DNA of 64,000 nucleotides, from NCBI GenBank assembly GCA_951812925.1, contig OX638371.1:76889697-76953696 (forward strand), written 5' to 3'. A program made the translations under genes and the position numbers. Under the pieces are notes generated by a model. It saw nothing but the letters and a program-made list of their open reading frames with translations. It did no database searches and was not told the DNA's origin. Within the stretch, counting starts at the first letter, position 1; each line of letters begins with the position of its first letter. Origin of the DNA: Calliopum simillimum. Taxonomy: Eukaryota > Arthropoda > Insecta > Diptera > Lauxaniidae. Positions 10,079 through 20,882 of this stretch are shown here, in pieces.

Positions 10079-12034
10079 TATAAAAAAAAAAAAAATTTCA
10101 AAAACTTGAAATTTCGCCTTTAAACAGTGTTTTCCAGCCAATTCGAGTTTGATAAATGTTTAGGAGAGTTCTAGAAATTAGGTTATTTCAAATAAGTAAA
10201 GAATAAAAAAACGCTGTTGAATTCATAACACTGCACAACAAATAATGGGTATGCGATTGTTGCATGGTACTTGTTTATCAATTCCGAAGTAACTTTCTGC
10301 GTAGAATCCGAATCTGTCATCAGAATTGGCCCATCAGCTCTAGATTTTGAGATAGTTGAGTTTAAAAACCCACACATGGCTATTTTTACTGAATTTATCA
10401 AGTAGTGCCACTCTTTCTCTTAAAAATGCCACTCTTTCTCTTAAAAATGAGCTTTTGGAAGGTGTCGTACGATGCTTTCTTCAAAAATTTTATTTAAGTC
10501 TATGGATTTCATGATGTCTTCTTAAATCGACAATTACTTTTGGAGAAAGCATTATACGACACATTTTAAGTACTCATTTTGAAGAAAAATAGTAGCACCA
10601 CGCGAAGAATTTGGTAAAAAAAAATAAAAAAATTGTGCAGTCTGCATTGATCTTCAAAAAAGTTCGCTTTTAACCTCAAACATCTCAAAATTTAGAGCTG
10701 ATAAGCATATTCTGACCACGGATTTGGATTCTGCATGAAAGTTCCATCAGAAATTACCTTCAACTGCCCTGCAATAAGATCACTGTAAGTTTGGTGTACC
10801 AGGACTATCCATATTTAAGAATTGCTAACCAGATGCCAACAAGATTCTCATTCTGTACAAATCAGAAATGGTGAATTAAGAAAATTTGTAAATTCTTTTT
10901 AGTCGTTTAATGTTTAAAACCCTAGAAATGGATTATAACATTGCAATCCAAAAAAAGAAAAATCAACACTAATTGTGCACTTGTCCAAGGACTAATCAAC
11001 ATGCAACATTTACAATATTTGAGTATCATTATTTTTTCCTTCCAATGCTGGTAAATTACATTTAATGACCATTGTAATTGAACGAAAAGATTAAATCGTT
11101 TTTGTCTTAAAGCAAACTGAGAAGATACTTGTAAAATCGAAATTTCTAAATACCTAAGTTGAACTCTACATATGTATGTACGTATGAAGATGTTAAAATT
11201 GAAGAGCCAATGAATCAATAAATGATTGGATTGACGTGATGCTGAGAACATAAATATAATCAAGGCAAACATGAAGAGTGCTAAGAAGCTGTGCTAATGT
11301 GTAAGAAAAAAGTTAAGTTAACAAAAATACAGCATTATAAAGGAGTTAGAGTTCTTGTTTGTCTTTTAAAGGAAGCCTTTCAGCTGTTTGCCATTTTCAC
11401 CAATATACCAAAATCTTCATTTAAAAGGATGCGGTGAGTGGGTGAGTGATTTCACAAAGTTAATAAGTTTATTAAGTTTGAAATTTTACGAGAAATGTAC
11501 AAAAGTTGGCCTTTTTGTTTTTATTTCAAAGGGATTTTCGGGTTAAAAAATAATTATTATGTCATTAGATTAATCCTACATAAGATTATAAATGTGATTT
11601 TTTATATTAAGATTTGGTAATAATTAAGAAATGGTTATGTTTAAAGAAAGAGAATTAAGGTCATAATGTGAATGCGGCGTGGTTTTTTCAAAAAACGTTT
11701 AATGTCATTCTGCTTTGGCATTTATGTTGACGACAGATATGGAGTTAGTTAAAACTAAGCCAGCCAGATGACTTGAGAGCAACAATTCAAAATGTCATAA
11801 AACGAACACGATTGAGCATCAACTGAAGAAGGTAGTCATTTGACCGAAATACTTTTTTGAACTTAACGAAATAGTGATATCTAATCGAAAGAGGGTAGGT
11901 AGTCTGATAAGCCAATTGAAAAGGTCATAAGCTTTCTAAAAAAGGTCATGTGATTTTCGATGCGAGTTTGAATGAAAATAATGTGTTGCATACTTTTAGG
12001 GTTAATAAACTTAAGTTAATTTCTATGGGAGGTA
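10079..12034. other. Long non-coding spacer
   Basis: No gene. It includes a 21-bp direct duplication (TGCCACTCTTTCTCTTAAAAA, second copy ending near 10434). It also has an inverted pair (about 10434-10478 with 10539-10581, sharing GTGTCGTA and ATGCTTTCT) that could be a hairpin element of about 150 bp. The remainder is AT-rich DNA without recognisable structure. Confidence 0.5.
10434..10581. repeat. Imperfect inverted repeat, possible small MITE
   Basis: The arms AAAATGAGCTTTTGG...GTGTCGTACGATGCTTT and (reverse) AAAATGAGTACTT...GTGTCGTATAATGCTTT face each other across a spacer of about 60 bp. The target duplication is unclear. Confidence 0.55.
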
Positions 12035-12144
12035 GGCGTGTGTCGAAAAAATCTCATACACACTTTTTCAGCCGTAACTTATCCTGTGTCCAACAAATAA
12101 TTTTTGTTTAATCACGTTAGCTTTTAAAAATATATAAGATATTA

Positions 12145-12527
12145 GCCGTGTTTTTTTTGGCGCGTATATACAATTGTGGATACCTTCAAATTGCGATAAC
12201 TTATGAACGGTGAGTCGTACGATAAAAAGTCGAAGGGTCTTTTTCAAGGAGAACCACATGCTCTACAAATAATTTTAATCTCTTGTAAAAAAAAAAAATA
12301 ATTATTTAGAAGTTATTTAAAAAAAAGTGATTTTTTGCTATTTATCGGCGCTAACCAGTTTTTATAAAATACCTCCTTAAAAATAAATTTTTTTAAATAT
12401 AAAATGAAAGAAAACGTGATTCTCCATAAAAAAGTTTCTTAGAGTTCTATTGTGTGACTTACTGTTCATGAGTTATCGCAATTTGAAGGTATCCACAATT
12501 GTATATACGCGTCAAAAAAAACACGGC
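12145..12527. mobile_element. 383-bp TA MITE with 70-bp inverted ends
   Basis: The ends start GCCGTGTTTTTTTTGGCGCG and GCCGTGTTTTTTTTGACGCG and stay similar for about 70 bp through CAATTGTGGATACCTTC. TA flanks at 12143-12144 and 12528-12529. It has no coding region. Confidence 0.88.
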
Positions 12528-12637
12528 TATTATGTATATTTATTCGAATTATTCATTTTCAATTGTTGTTTTTTTCAAAACAGACAGACGTGAAAAAATA
12601 ATTAAAACTTTTCAAAAAAATCCATTGTGGACTTTAA

Positions 12638-13575
12638 ACTAGTAAGGGTGTAAAATTTGGCCTGGCCAAACATTAAATACCCTAAACTGCAGTATTTTTA
12701 AAATTTTGCTCATATGGGATGTGCTACGCTCTCTTGTCCGAGTCCACCCAGTTTTTGTCCAGAGCTTGGATTTATAGTTTTTAGTGTCTGAGTGAAAAAC
12801 GTTTTCAGTATAGCGTTTTGAAGCTTTTGCTTATATAGGAGGTGCCACGCCCTCTTGTCCGAGTTCGTCTAGTTTTAGCTTAGAGCGTGCATTTATAGTC
12901 TTTAGTATCTGAGTGAAGTTTGGTTGGATTATCTCAAAAAACTCTTTCAGTATAGCATTTTGAATTTTTTGCTTATATGGGAGGTGCCACGCCCCTTGTC
13001 CGATTTCACCCAATTTTTGTTAAGAGCTTTCATTTATGATTCGTAGCGTCTGAGTCGAATTTGGTTCGAATATCTCAAAAAACGCTTTCAGTACAGCGTT
13101 TTGAAGCTTTTGCTTATATGGGAGGTGCCACGCCCTCTTGTCTGAATTCGTTCAGTTTTTTCTCAGAGCTTGCGCTTACAATTTTTAGTATTTCTGCGTA
13201 TTTTGGTTGCATTGTCGTGAAAAATACTCCTAAAATTGCATTTTGAATATATTTTTTGTATGGGCGGTAGGCGTGTCCGTTGACCGATTTCGCTCATTTT
13301 CAATCTTCCGAGCTATCTTTGACAACGAAGGCAGTTAACCAAATTTCATTGAATTATCTTGCTCAATTTTCCCAAAAAGTGTATTTCAACACACAGCCAG
13401 CCAGCCAGCCAGCCAGCCAGCCAACCACCCAGCCAGCCAGACAGACGGACGTGGCTATATCGACTCAGAAGGTGACGCTGATCAAGAATATATATACTTT
13501 TCTATATCTGCCGCGCCTCCTTCTCTGCGTTACAAACGGAAGGACAAAGTGAATATACCATGGGTGTAGGGTATA
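12638..13575 (+). mobile_element. DINE-1-like element 4, full length
   Basis: It runs from ACTAGTAAGGGTG to the hairpin ending GGGTGTAGGGTATA. Four tandem units start near 12722, 12841, 12983 and 13125. A (CAGC)n run at about 13393-13440 accounts for the Ser/Gln/Pro-rich open frames on this segment, which I do not treat as genes. Confidence 0.9.
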
Positions 13576-13599
13576 AAAAATTAGTAACAGATCTCATCG

Positions 13600-14282
13600 T
13601 CACAATGTTTCAAAAGCCATTAAACAGTATAAAGAAGACTTAAAGATTGCACGAAAACCTGGATCAGGAAGAAATAAAGATCCAACAAATATTGGTAAGG
13701 CAAAAGATATCGAACTTTCTTCTTTCGAAGATCTCCGAAAACTTCTGTCAGAAAAGCAGCTCATGTAGTTAAATGCTCTGATTCTTTTGTGAGCAGAACC
13801 AAAGCTAATGCTGGATTGATGTTGTATAAAGTTCAAAAAGTTCCAGATCGCAATGCAAGCCATTTGCAGTTCAATCAAAAGAAGCCAAACATTTGTGACA
13901 TCAGAAATGATAAATACAGAAATGTAAGTATATTAAGGAGTGTCTTCAAAAACGCCTTTTGCTTTTCCTAAAAAAGGACATAGTGCCTACATATTTCTGT
14001 CCCGATTTAGCATCATGCCACTATGGAAAAACGACCCTTGAGTGGTATCCAAATAATAATGTAAATTTTGTACCACGGGAGGCAAACCCACCCAACTGTC
14101 TCTGTGGAGAGATATTGAGCGCTCGTGAAAAGAGAATTGAAGAACACAGGAAAGTTATCCCAGGATATGTCTGACTTCAAGCGTAAATGGACCGGCTTCT
14201 CCAAAAAGATTACGGAAACAACTATAAAATCGTTGATGGCAGGAACCCCGGAAAAGGTGGATGGATTTATCAATTCAGATTA
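13600..14282 (+). pseudogene. Tc1-like transposase remnant, probably DD37E
   Basis: Pieces of one transposase appear in shifting frames. Near 13600 is a helix-turn-helix start (SHRHNVSKAIKQYKEDLK), then a KAAHVVKCSDSFVSRTKANA segment (about 13750-13815). Next comes PDLASCHYGKTTLEWY, holding the second catalytic D (about 14000-14045), followed by NVNFVPREANPPNC. A broken third-site region (frame reading ERY-stop-ALVKRELK, near 14112-14142) and a C-terminal DFKRKWTGFSKKITETTIK segment follow. Counting from the D to the expected E is not exact because about a dozen bases are lost, but it is compatible with 37 residues. Multiple stops and frameshifts make it dead. Its position between matching terminal repeats ties it to the element 12035-14799. 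Confidence 0.75.
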
Positions 14283-14668
14283 ATCAGGCATGTCGTGAAA
14301 TCCGATTGATTTCAATCACTTTTCATCTGGGAGGCTTTTTGATGAAAACGGTAAGTCGAACTACAAAAAGTATGAAAATCTCTTTTGTGGAGAAAAGCAG
14401 GTTCTACAAAAAGTATTGATTTGATTACCGTAAAAATAGCCGTTTAGAAAATATTCGATAAAATCAAATTTTTCGACTTTTTGCGATTTTTTAAGAGTAT
14501 TAAGAAACACGGTTATTTTTTCGTTAATGCGAATCAATACTATTTGTAGAACCAGTTATTCTCCACAAGAGATACTTATACTTTTTATCGATCGACTCAC
14601 CGTTTTCATCAAAAAGCCTCCCAAATGAATAGTGGTTGAAATCAATCGGAATTCACGGCATGCCTGAA
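14283..14668. mobile_element. 386-bp TA MITE with long inverted ends
   Basis: Arms of about 140 bp start ATCAGGCATG and (reverse) TTCAGGCATG and share TTCTCCACAA and TTTTCATCAAAAAGCCTCCC. TA flanks at 14281-14282 and 14669-14670. A diverged relative of its right half lies at about 55705-55840. Confidence 0.82.
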
Positions 14669-14838
14669 TATTCCAATATTTTAATGTTTAGTGAATTTCT
14701 ATAATATATTAATAAATTCACATATTTTAAGAATTTTTTAATTGAACAGTTTAAGTTTTAGTTAACTTTAAGTGTGTATAAGTTTTTTCGACACACTCTT
14801 AATGTATATTTAACCAAGCATGCAAAATTGCATATTTG

Positions 14839-15238
14839 TGACCGTCCAGTGGAAAAGGTACCTTATCTTCACAAAATAGAATTTTCTAAATATAAATACA
14901 ATTTTGAATAAAATGGCACATCAATCACTGGAAAATTCCAAAAATTGACTGAGTTATGTATGGCATTTTGAAATCGTAAAATGAAAATCGCAAATTTGTA
15001 GATATCGAAGTTCAAAGTATGTTAATTATCAATTTTTACAAGGTAGAAGTTTCTTAAGACCACTTTTCTTGTAATTTGATAATCGACATCAAATCAGTTG
15101 TAAAATGTTCAGAACATGCCTAAGTACTGAATTCCAATTTAAACTGAAAACCGGTAAAATTGACCCTATCTCTTATTTTAAGCTGGACTGCTTAAATTTT
15201 GTGAGTGAAGATAATGTACTTTTTCCACTGGACGGTCA
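14839..15238. mobile_element. 400-bp inverted-repeat element, TGACCGTCCAGTGG ends
   Basis: Both ends read TGACCGTCCAGTGGAAAAG (or AAAAA), then GTAC-TTATCTTCAC, a match of about 34 bp. I could not recognise a target duplication, so the superfamily is unknown. The open frame crossing its right end has no family features. Confidence 0.72.
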
Positions 15239-16046
15239 GATTTATAGGAGCATTCCTTCTATTTTTTGCATAGACATGTATGTACTATGCGAAACGATAC
15301 AAAATAACCTTTCCTTTTCTGACATTGGAGCAGCATTTCACACGTATGGAAACGCCATTCGAAGCCTTTCGGCTTCAACTTATGTGGCATCCAATGTCCT
15401 TGAGTTTGTATCGTTTCTAATCCTTCTAAACGTTTCCAAACTATACTTGTACTGATTTTCCAAGTTCAGATGGGTGAACATTGAGTTATAAATTTTAGCT
15501 ATTGGTGCTGTAATGCTAATCTTCTTCATAAGCTTCAACCTCTATTCCAGTGGATAGTAACACCAAAACTGAGAATCAAATATGAAAAGTATAAGTATGA
15601 AGTAAGTAAGAATATTTAAGAAGATTATAGCTATCCACAGCCTTTCGCAGAAAATATATACGCTACTAGTTTTTAACCGGTGAGCATTGTCTCCCATTTG
15701 CCCTGGTGCCTTTTACATATGTACAGTGGTTCAAACGACTAACCGGACAGAGCATATGGCTTTTTTAGAGTGCTTAGTATAAAGAAATAGGAGATTTTAG
15801 TTGGAAAAAAATGATGTAGTTAACTTTATTTATTTTTCTAATTTTGACCAGTACCAACAAAACATAAAAAATGTTGTTCTAAATGCATATTATTAGCGAT
15901 AATTTAAAAAAACTCTCTTTATAGAGCTCAAGCGTCTAACCATGTTTTTTAGTGTTTTGCTTAACATTATCTTTCGAAATGTTAAGGTAACCAAAATCAC
16001 CCATTTTACCATAGATACCCAAAGCACTACAAAACCGTCCCATGTT
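15239..16046. other. Spacer with short internal inverted repeat
   Basis: Between 15290 and 15425 the segments GCGAAACGATACAAA / TTTGTATCGTTTC, and GGAGCAGCATTT with TGGCATCCAATG, pair imperfectly. This suggests another small hairpin element. No gene was identified. Confidence 0.45.
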
Positions 16047-16654
16047 TCACTGTAGAACGAATATTTTTAATATTAAATTCAGTGTTCGTTTGTCGCCATA
16101 CATAAGCTTTGCCAATGGAATCACACAAAATATTTTGATATTTATGTACCAACTTTTATAATGATAGCTACTATAGGCATATAAATATAGTATTATGAGT
16201 ATTTTTACTGTACGGGGGTGCAAATCCCTTTCGTTCAATCCCTCTTGAGCTTTGCATGCTAAATAGTAGACGCATTTAACACCCATATACCAAGTTTCAT
16301 AATAATAGCTGTTATAGGAACACTGATAAAGCATTTTGTGTGTTTTTCATATGGGTGGTGCAACGTCCCCTCGTTCAACCCCCCTGAAATTTTACATGGT
16401 GGATGGCAGATAAATTATGCATAAGTTCACTAACTTTCATAATCATAGCTTGTATAACTGTAGAGACATAGCATTTTTTGAATTTTTTCTTCGTATGGGG
16501 GGTGCAATCCCCGTTCCCTTCAGTAGCATCTCACCCCCTTAAAAATCTTCTACAGACCATTACAAACAATTTTAAAAAAAATTATGTAAATCGGGCGTCT
16601 AGTTTCCGCGTTCATAAGCTACATACGGACACCATTTCATTTTTATATATTAGA
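16047..16654 (-). mobile_element. Helitron, reverse copy, 3' end unresolved
   Basis: Read on the minus strand it begins TCTAATATATAAAAATGAAA at 16654 and continues with the same sequence as the forward copy at 16693. That includes GGTGTCCGTATGTAGCTTATG and the GGGGTGAGATGC, TGCACCCCC-type units. The two copies are head to head with 38 bp between them. The 3' CTAG end was not located, so 16047 is approximate. Confidence 0.72.
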
Positions 16655-16692
16655 TAAGTTCTTAAATCAAGAATTAAATAACTAAAATATAA

Positions 16693-17317
16693 TCTATATA
16701 TATAAAAATGAAATGGTGTCCGTATGTAGCTTATGCACGCGGAAACTACAAGGCCGATTTACATGATTTTTTTTTTAAATTGTTTGTTATGGTCTGTAGA
16801 AGGTTCTTAAGGGGGTGGGATGCCACTGAGAGGAACGGGGGTTGCACCCCCCATACGAAAAAAATACAAAAAATGCTATATCTCTACAGTTATACAAGCT
16901 ATGATTATGAAAGTCAATGAACTTACGCATAATGTACATATCTACCATTCGCAATGCAAAACTTGGGGAATATTGGGTGTAGGAGAATTGCATCCACTTT
17001 TCAAAAATACACAAACTGCTATATTTCTTCACATATCGCAGATATCGTTATAAAACTTGGTACATACATGAATATTCTATCTACCATTTACTTTAAAAGA
17101 CTTGGGCGGGGGGTTGAGAAGGGGGAGTTGCACACTTCATACAAAAAAAAATATAAAATGCTTTATCTCTGTACCTATGGGAGCTATGATTGCAAAAGTT
17201 AATACATGGATCTTTAAAAACTTTGGTGATTGGAAGAGAGGGACGATGGAGATTGATGGGACTTCGTACGTAAAGGCATCGGGAATGGGCGAACGAAGTC
17301 GCAACCAGGCCAGCTAG
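16693..17317 (+). mobile_element. Non-autonomous Helitron with intact ends
   Basis: It starts TCTATATATATAAAAATG and ends with GCGA-ACGAAG-TCGC (a small hairpin), 15 bases and then CTAG. The base before is A and the base after is T, the classic Helitron A|T insertion without target duplication. The 625-bp body is made of repeated GGGGGTTGCACCCCCCATAC-type units and encodes no Rep/helicase. Canonical Helitrons have TC and CTRR ends, which this shows. It differs from the DINE/Helentron group elsewhere in the window. Confidence 0.85.
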
Positions 17318-18629
17318 TAAATTATAAATAATTAACAAGCAGCTATATAAATAAATAGATAACTTAATTTAATTTTGAGAAAAATAAATACATAATAAAC
17401 GCTTAAAGTTTTTCTTTGTATTTCTTGGTAGAGAACTTCACAAATGAATAGCATTAACAAGAAACAGTCTGGATAAGTTAAGGTACCTAAATGCAGGCAC
17501 TGATTATACGCCTTCTAGTTTCAATAGGTACAAATGATGACGTCATTCTAAGGTTTCGCAATGTGCAGTACATTTTGCTTAACACAGAGTTGACGTGATG
17601 TTCACAAGTTAAAGAAGAATTAATTCGAACATATTTAAGCTCACTGTTACAACCTATTTAGAAATACCGCAAAACGAGTTTGTTATAAAGGAAAAATTTC
17701 TGATAAAAAAAACCTTTCCAACAATTCTAGTTCAAGAATTTTTTTTGAAGCAAACAAATGGTGCACCAGGTTCGTAAAAACGTTGTATTTAAAATTAAAT
17801 TTTTTCATGTTTGAACTCTTTTCCTCACAACCTATGAAAGGTTAAGTTCTTGCCGCGTTTTTTTTTCGTTTACATAGCATCCCCATAAAGCGTAATCCAC
17901 GTGTGAAAAATAGGGGAGCAGAGGTCTTGTTGTTGATAAGTATTTCGTTGCTTTGTGTTCTTTCGATTTTCTAAATAAATTTAATTTAAATTTATTTCAT
18001 ACAAATATTGATTGCTTCATTCAACTACAAACAGAGTACAAATTTTAGATATTAATTTTCGTACAATAGGAAATTGCAGATAAGCCAGCCTCGCGTAGCT
18101 GAAGCATGGTTTTAGCTAAACAAACTTTTTTGTTTTTATTTTTTTGTAATTTTATTGGGTTTTTCACTCACCGTTATGATGTTGCTGAAATAAAATCAAA
18201 TTCACATTCACAAAAGCTTTTGCTTACACTGTTCGCTTGAAAAATATATGTTTTTGGTTCATAAATCAACATACAAAACATCGTGAAAATCAATAAAATT
18301 GCAAATTCAATATTTTTGTTAATCTTTGCTTATTTTTTTTGTGGAAATGCCAGCATAATACAAATTCAGGAAATAATATATAATGTTCATTGTAATTTTA
18401 TTAACAATATAAAATGATTACAAAAATTTATTAATTTTATGGCGGGATTTCAGTTTCTTTCCTATCGTCTATCTTTTGACTATTTGGGTTTTGTAGGATG
18501 TAGTATATGGTGTCCTCTAGTGAAGGCAATCGGTGTTAAAACCTTTATCGCAGCGCTTAACGACGATATGCGTCAAATCTGCAGTGAATTTAATTTTGCA
18601 GAAGCTTATAAAATTTATACTTTTGAATA
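17318..18629. other. Non-coding spacer
   Basis: AT-rich DNA. No coding region, RNA gene or clear repeat was recognised. Confidence 0.5.
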
Positions 18630-19342
18630 CGTAGGTTGCCTTTTATATTTCGGGATTGGGCAACACTAATGTCAATAGCTAAAATCTGGCAACACCATAA
18701 TAAAGTTTGACATTTTTTAGCATCAACGTACTCAGAACGTTTTGACGTACGACCATCATTTGTGTTGCTTATAGTGACTTGAAAAAATCAATTTGGCAAA
18801 AAAATGGAATTAACTCGTGAACGTTTTCGTGCGATCATTTTTCACAACTTTCGACGTGGATTATCACGACAAGAGTGCATCGATGAACTTAAACCTTTGT
18901 ATGGCGATGAAGCATCATCCTATAGCACTGTGAAAAACTGGTTTAATGAATTCAATCGTGGCCGTCGCTAACTCCAAGACGAATTTCGTTAAGGCCGTCC
19001 AAAATCAGTTGTTGTTCCGGAAACCATTGATGCTGTGCGCCAACTGATATTGCAAGATCATCATGTGACCTATCGTGAGATTAAGACAACCTTAGGCATT
19101 AGTGGGACCAGCATACATTCAATATTGCATGAACACCTGGCCGTAAAAAAGGTTTGTTCTCGTTGGAAACCCCATAATTTATCAATTGCTTAAATTTTCA
19201 ATGGAAAAATTGATTTTCTTAACTCACTGTAAACAAAACAAATAGCACTTGTACATCAAAACGTTGTGAGTACGTTTATGCTAAAAAATGTCAAACTTTA
19301 TTATGGTGTTGCCCAATCCCGAAATATAAAAGGCAACCCTCG
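18630..19342 (+). mobile_element. Internally deleted mariner-like element, copy 2
   Basis: The ends CGTAGGTTGCCTTTTATATT and CGAGGGTTGCCTTTTATATT are flanked by TA at 18628-18629 and 19343-19344. The phrases ATTATAGTGTTG/CACCATAATAAAGTTTGAC are shared with copy 1 (934-1630). About 30 bp of the right terminal repeat, between GGTGTTG and CCCAATCCC, is missing. The transposase lacks its catalytic domain. Confidence 0.87.
18804..19193 (+). pseudogene. Mariner transposase DNA-binding half
   Basis: From the ATG at 18804 the frame reads MELTRERFRAIIFHNFRRGL, then ECIDELKPLYGDEASSYSTV, KNWFNEFNRG and, after two in-frame TAA stops (near 18969 and 18990), SVVVPETIDAVRQLILQ and SIHSILHEHLAVKKVCSRW, ending PHNLSIA. 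This is the normal mariner order of two helix-turn-helix motifs up to the linker. The sequence then jumps directly to the right terminal repeat, so all three catalytic aspartates are absent. The copy at 1129-1467 loses the same region just after the same point, which implies a shared deletion ancestor. If the stops were absent it would encode a DNA-binding protein of about 129 residues. Confidence 0.85.
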
Positions 19343-19467
19343 TATAAGTATAAGCATTCACAAACTTTCTAGATCGTGAATATAAAGACATCGTGGAACA
19401 CGAACTACATAAAAAATGAAAAATGTTGAAGAACCCACCCTTATTCGTGAAAAGTATATAATATAAG

Positions 19468-19673
19468 GGCATTTTCCTGGTGTCGCACGTGACTGTCGAA
19501 CACATTTAAAGTAAAAAAAAAGTCAAAATAAAACGGATTTTTATTTTGATAATAGACTTAACTTATAGCTCTTAATTAGCCCTATAATTGGTGTTAAGTT
19601 TGATTTTGGGCAATTTTTCTTTTTTAAGATAGTTGCAAAAAACCAAGGCGGTCGCTCGGGACAACTAGTATGG
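19468..19673. repeat. Repeat with GTGTCGCACGTGA motif, copy 1
   Basis: The segment GGGCATTTTCCTGGTGTCGC through CAAAATAAAACG is about 90% identical by eye to the reverse complement of 50040-50125. Near 19650 there is a GGTCGCTCGGGAC block resembling the other end of the second copy. It is probably a degraded MITE whose right part lies against the DINE at 19674. Confidence 0.6.
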
Positions 19674-20003
19674 GTGTAACCTTTGGCCTGGCCAAACATT
19701 AAATACCTTACACTGCAGTATTTCGAAAATTTTGCTTCTATGAAAAGTGCCACGCCCTCTTGTCCGAGTTCACCCAGTTTTTGCTCAAAGCTCACATTTA
19801 TAGCCTTTAGTGTTTGAGTTAAATTTGGTTGGATTATCTCAAAAAACTCTTTTAGTGTAGCATTTTGGAACTTTTGCTTATATGGGAGGTGTCACGCAAT
19901 CTTGTCTGAGTTCACCCAGTTTTTGCTCAGAGCGTGCACTTATAGCCTTAAATATTTGAGTGAAATTTAGTTGGATTAGCCCAAAAAACTCTTTCAGTAT
20001 AGC
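19674..20003 (+). mobile_element. DINE-1-like element 5, 3'-truncated
   Basis: It starts ACTAGTATGGGTGTAACC with the GGCCTGGCCAAAC palindrome and carries two tandem units. It ends abruptly after TTTCAGTATAGCA without the CTGG block or terminal hairpin. Confidence 0.82.
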
Positions 20004-20289
20004 AACAAAATTTTAATGATCGGAAAAGAAAGCTTGGACGTTAAAAGAATAAAACTGGTCAAAATGGACAGTTTGCTCCATACAGAACAAATCAATGAAA
20101 AACTGGTTTTTACTCCATGTGTACACTCAGGGAAAAATTGGTTTGTAAAATCAAATACTTTTCTTTTGATTCAATGTCAAAAATTAGTTGTGAAGTTCAT
20201 GGTTAGGTCTTGTCCTTCTTTTTATGCCTTGAAGAGTGTCGGAATTTTTATTCTTTCATTCATAGGATGATTCAGTTTTCTTACGAAAC

Positions 20290-20600
20290 TTGGCGAAAAG
20301 TACGACGTTTGAAAATTTAATCGAAAAGTGGGATATTTCTAGATGATTCTGATGAAAAATAGAATGTTTCATACTTTTTAACGAAAAGTAGGATGTTTCA
20401 TACTTTTTGACGAAAAGTGTGATGTTCCTTACTTATTAACGAAGAGAATGGATACATAGTAAATCATCTTACTTTTTGTAAAAGTCACCGAAATGTTCTA
20501 GTTATAGGCAAAAAATGGCATTATGTATAATCAAATTTTCGACATAAAGTCTGAAACGTCCTACTTTTCGGCATAAAACCTGGAACAATCCTAATTTTCG
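20290..20600. repeat. Short tandem repeat, CGAAAAGTAGGATGTTTCAT-type
   Basis: A unit of about 30 bp (CGAAAAGT-GGATGTTTCATAC) occurs imperfectly at about 20332, 20385 and 20412. Inverted forms (CCTACTTTTCGGCATAAA) follow near 20550. The arrangement is partly palindromic. No gene. Confidence 0.6.
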
Positions 20601-20655
20601 TTAAATGTTTATAATAAAAAACTCTGGTTCTCGTCAAAAACGGGCTTAAAAAAGG

Positions 20656-20882
20656 GTATGTTGTATTACGAGCTGTTGAAATTGAGTCAGACGATCACAG
20701 AGGACCTCTATCGAACACAATTGATCCATTTAAACAGAGCAATCAACGAAAAACGCCCGGAATATGCGATCAGACATGAATCAATAATTTTCCATCATGA
20801 CAACGCTCGGCCTCATGTTGCAATAGCGGTCAAAAACTATTTGGAAAACAGTGGTTGGGAACTTTTGGTTCACCCAGACCTT
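20656..20882 (+). pseudogene. Mariner transposase central fragment (HDNARPH)
   Basis: An open segment reads YYELLKLSQTITEDLYRTQL, then NRAINEKRPEYAIRHESII, FHHDNARPHVAIAVKNYLE and WELLVHP. This is the central region of a DD34D mariner transposase, containing the second catalytic aspartate (HDN). It is truncated on both sides: upstream domains are missing, and after LVHP the frame passes directly into LINE reverse transcriptase sequence. It does not belong to the same family as 25963-27086, which reads HDNAPAH. Confidence 0.85.

Larger units (their letters stand above)
12035..14799 (+). mobile_element. Decayed DD37E-type Tc1-like element with three nested insertions
   Basis: Inverted ends GGCGTGTGTCGAAAAAATCT and AGAGTGTGTCGAAAAAACTT are flanked by TA at 12033-12034 and 14800-14801. 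Inside are a MITE (12145-12527), a DINE (12638-13575), transposase remnants (13600-14282) and another MITE (14283-14668). Subtracting the nested pieces leaves about 1.06 kb, short for this family, so part of the original is deleted. The nesting makes this the oldest unit of the group. Confidence 0.75.

Noticed and set aside
15105..15455. 116-codon open frame beside a TIR
   Set aside because: It overlaps the inverted end of the element 14839-15238 and has no recognisable domain.
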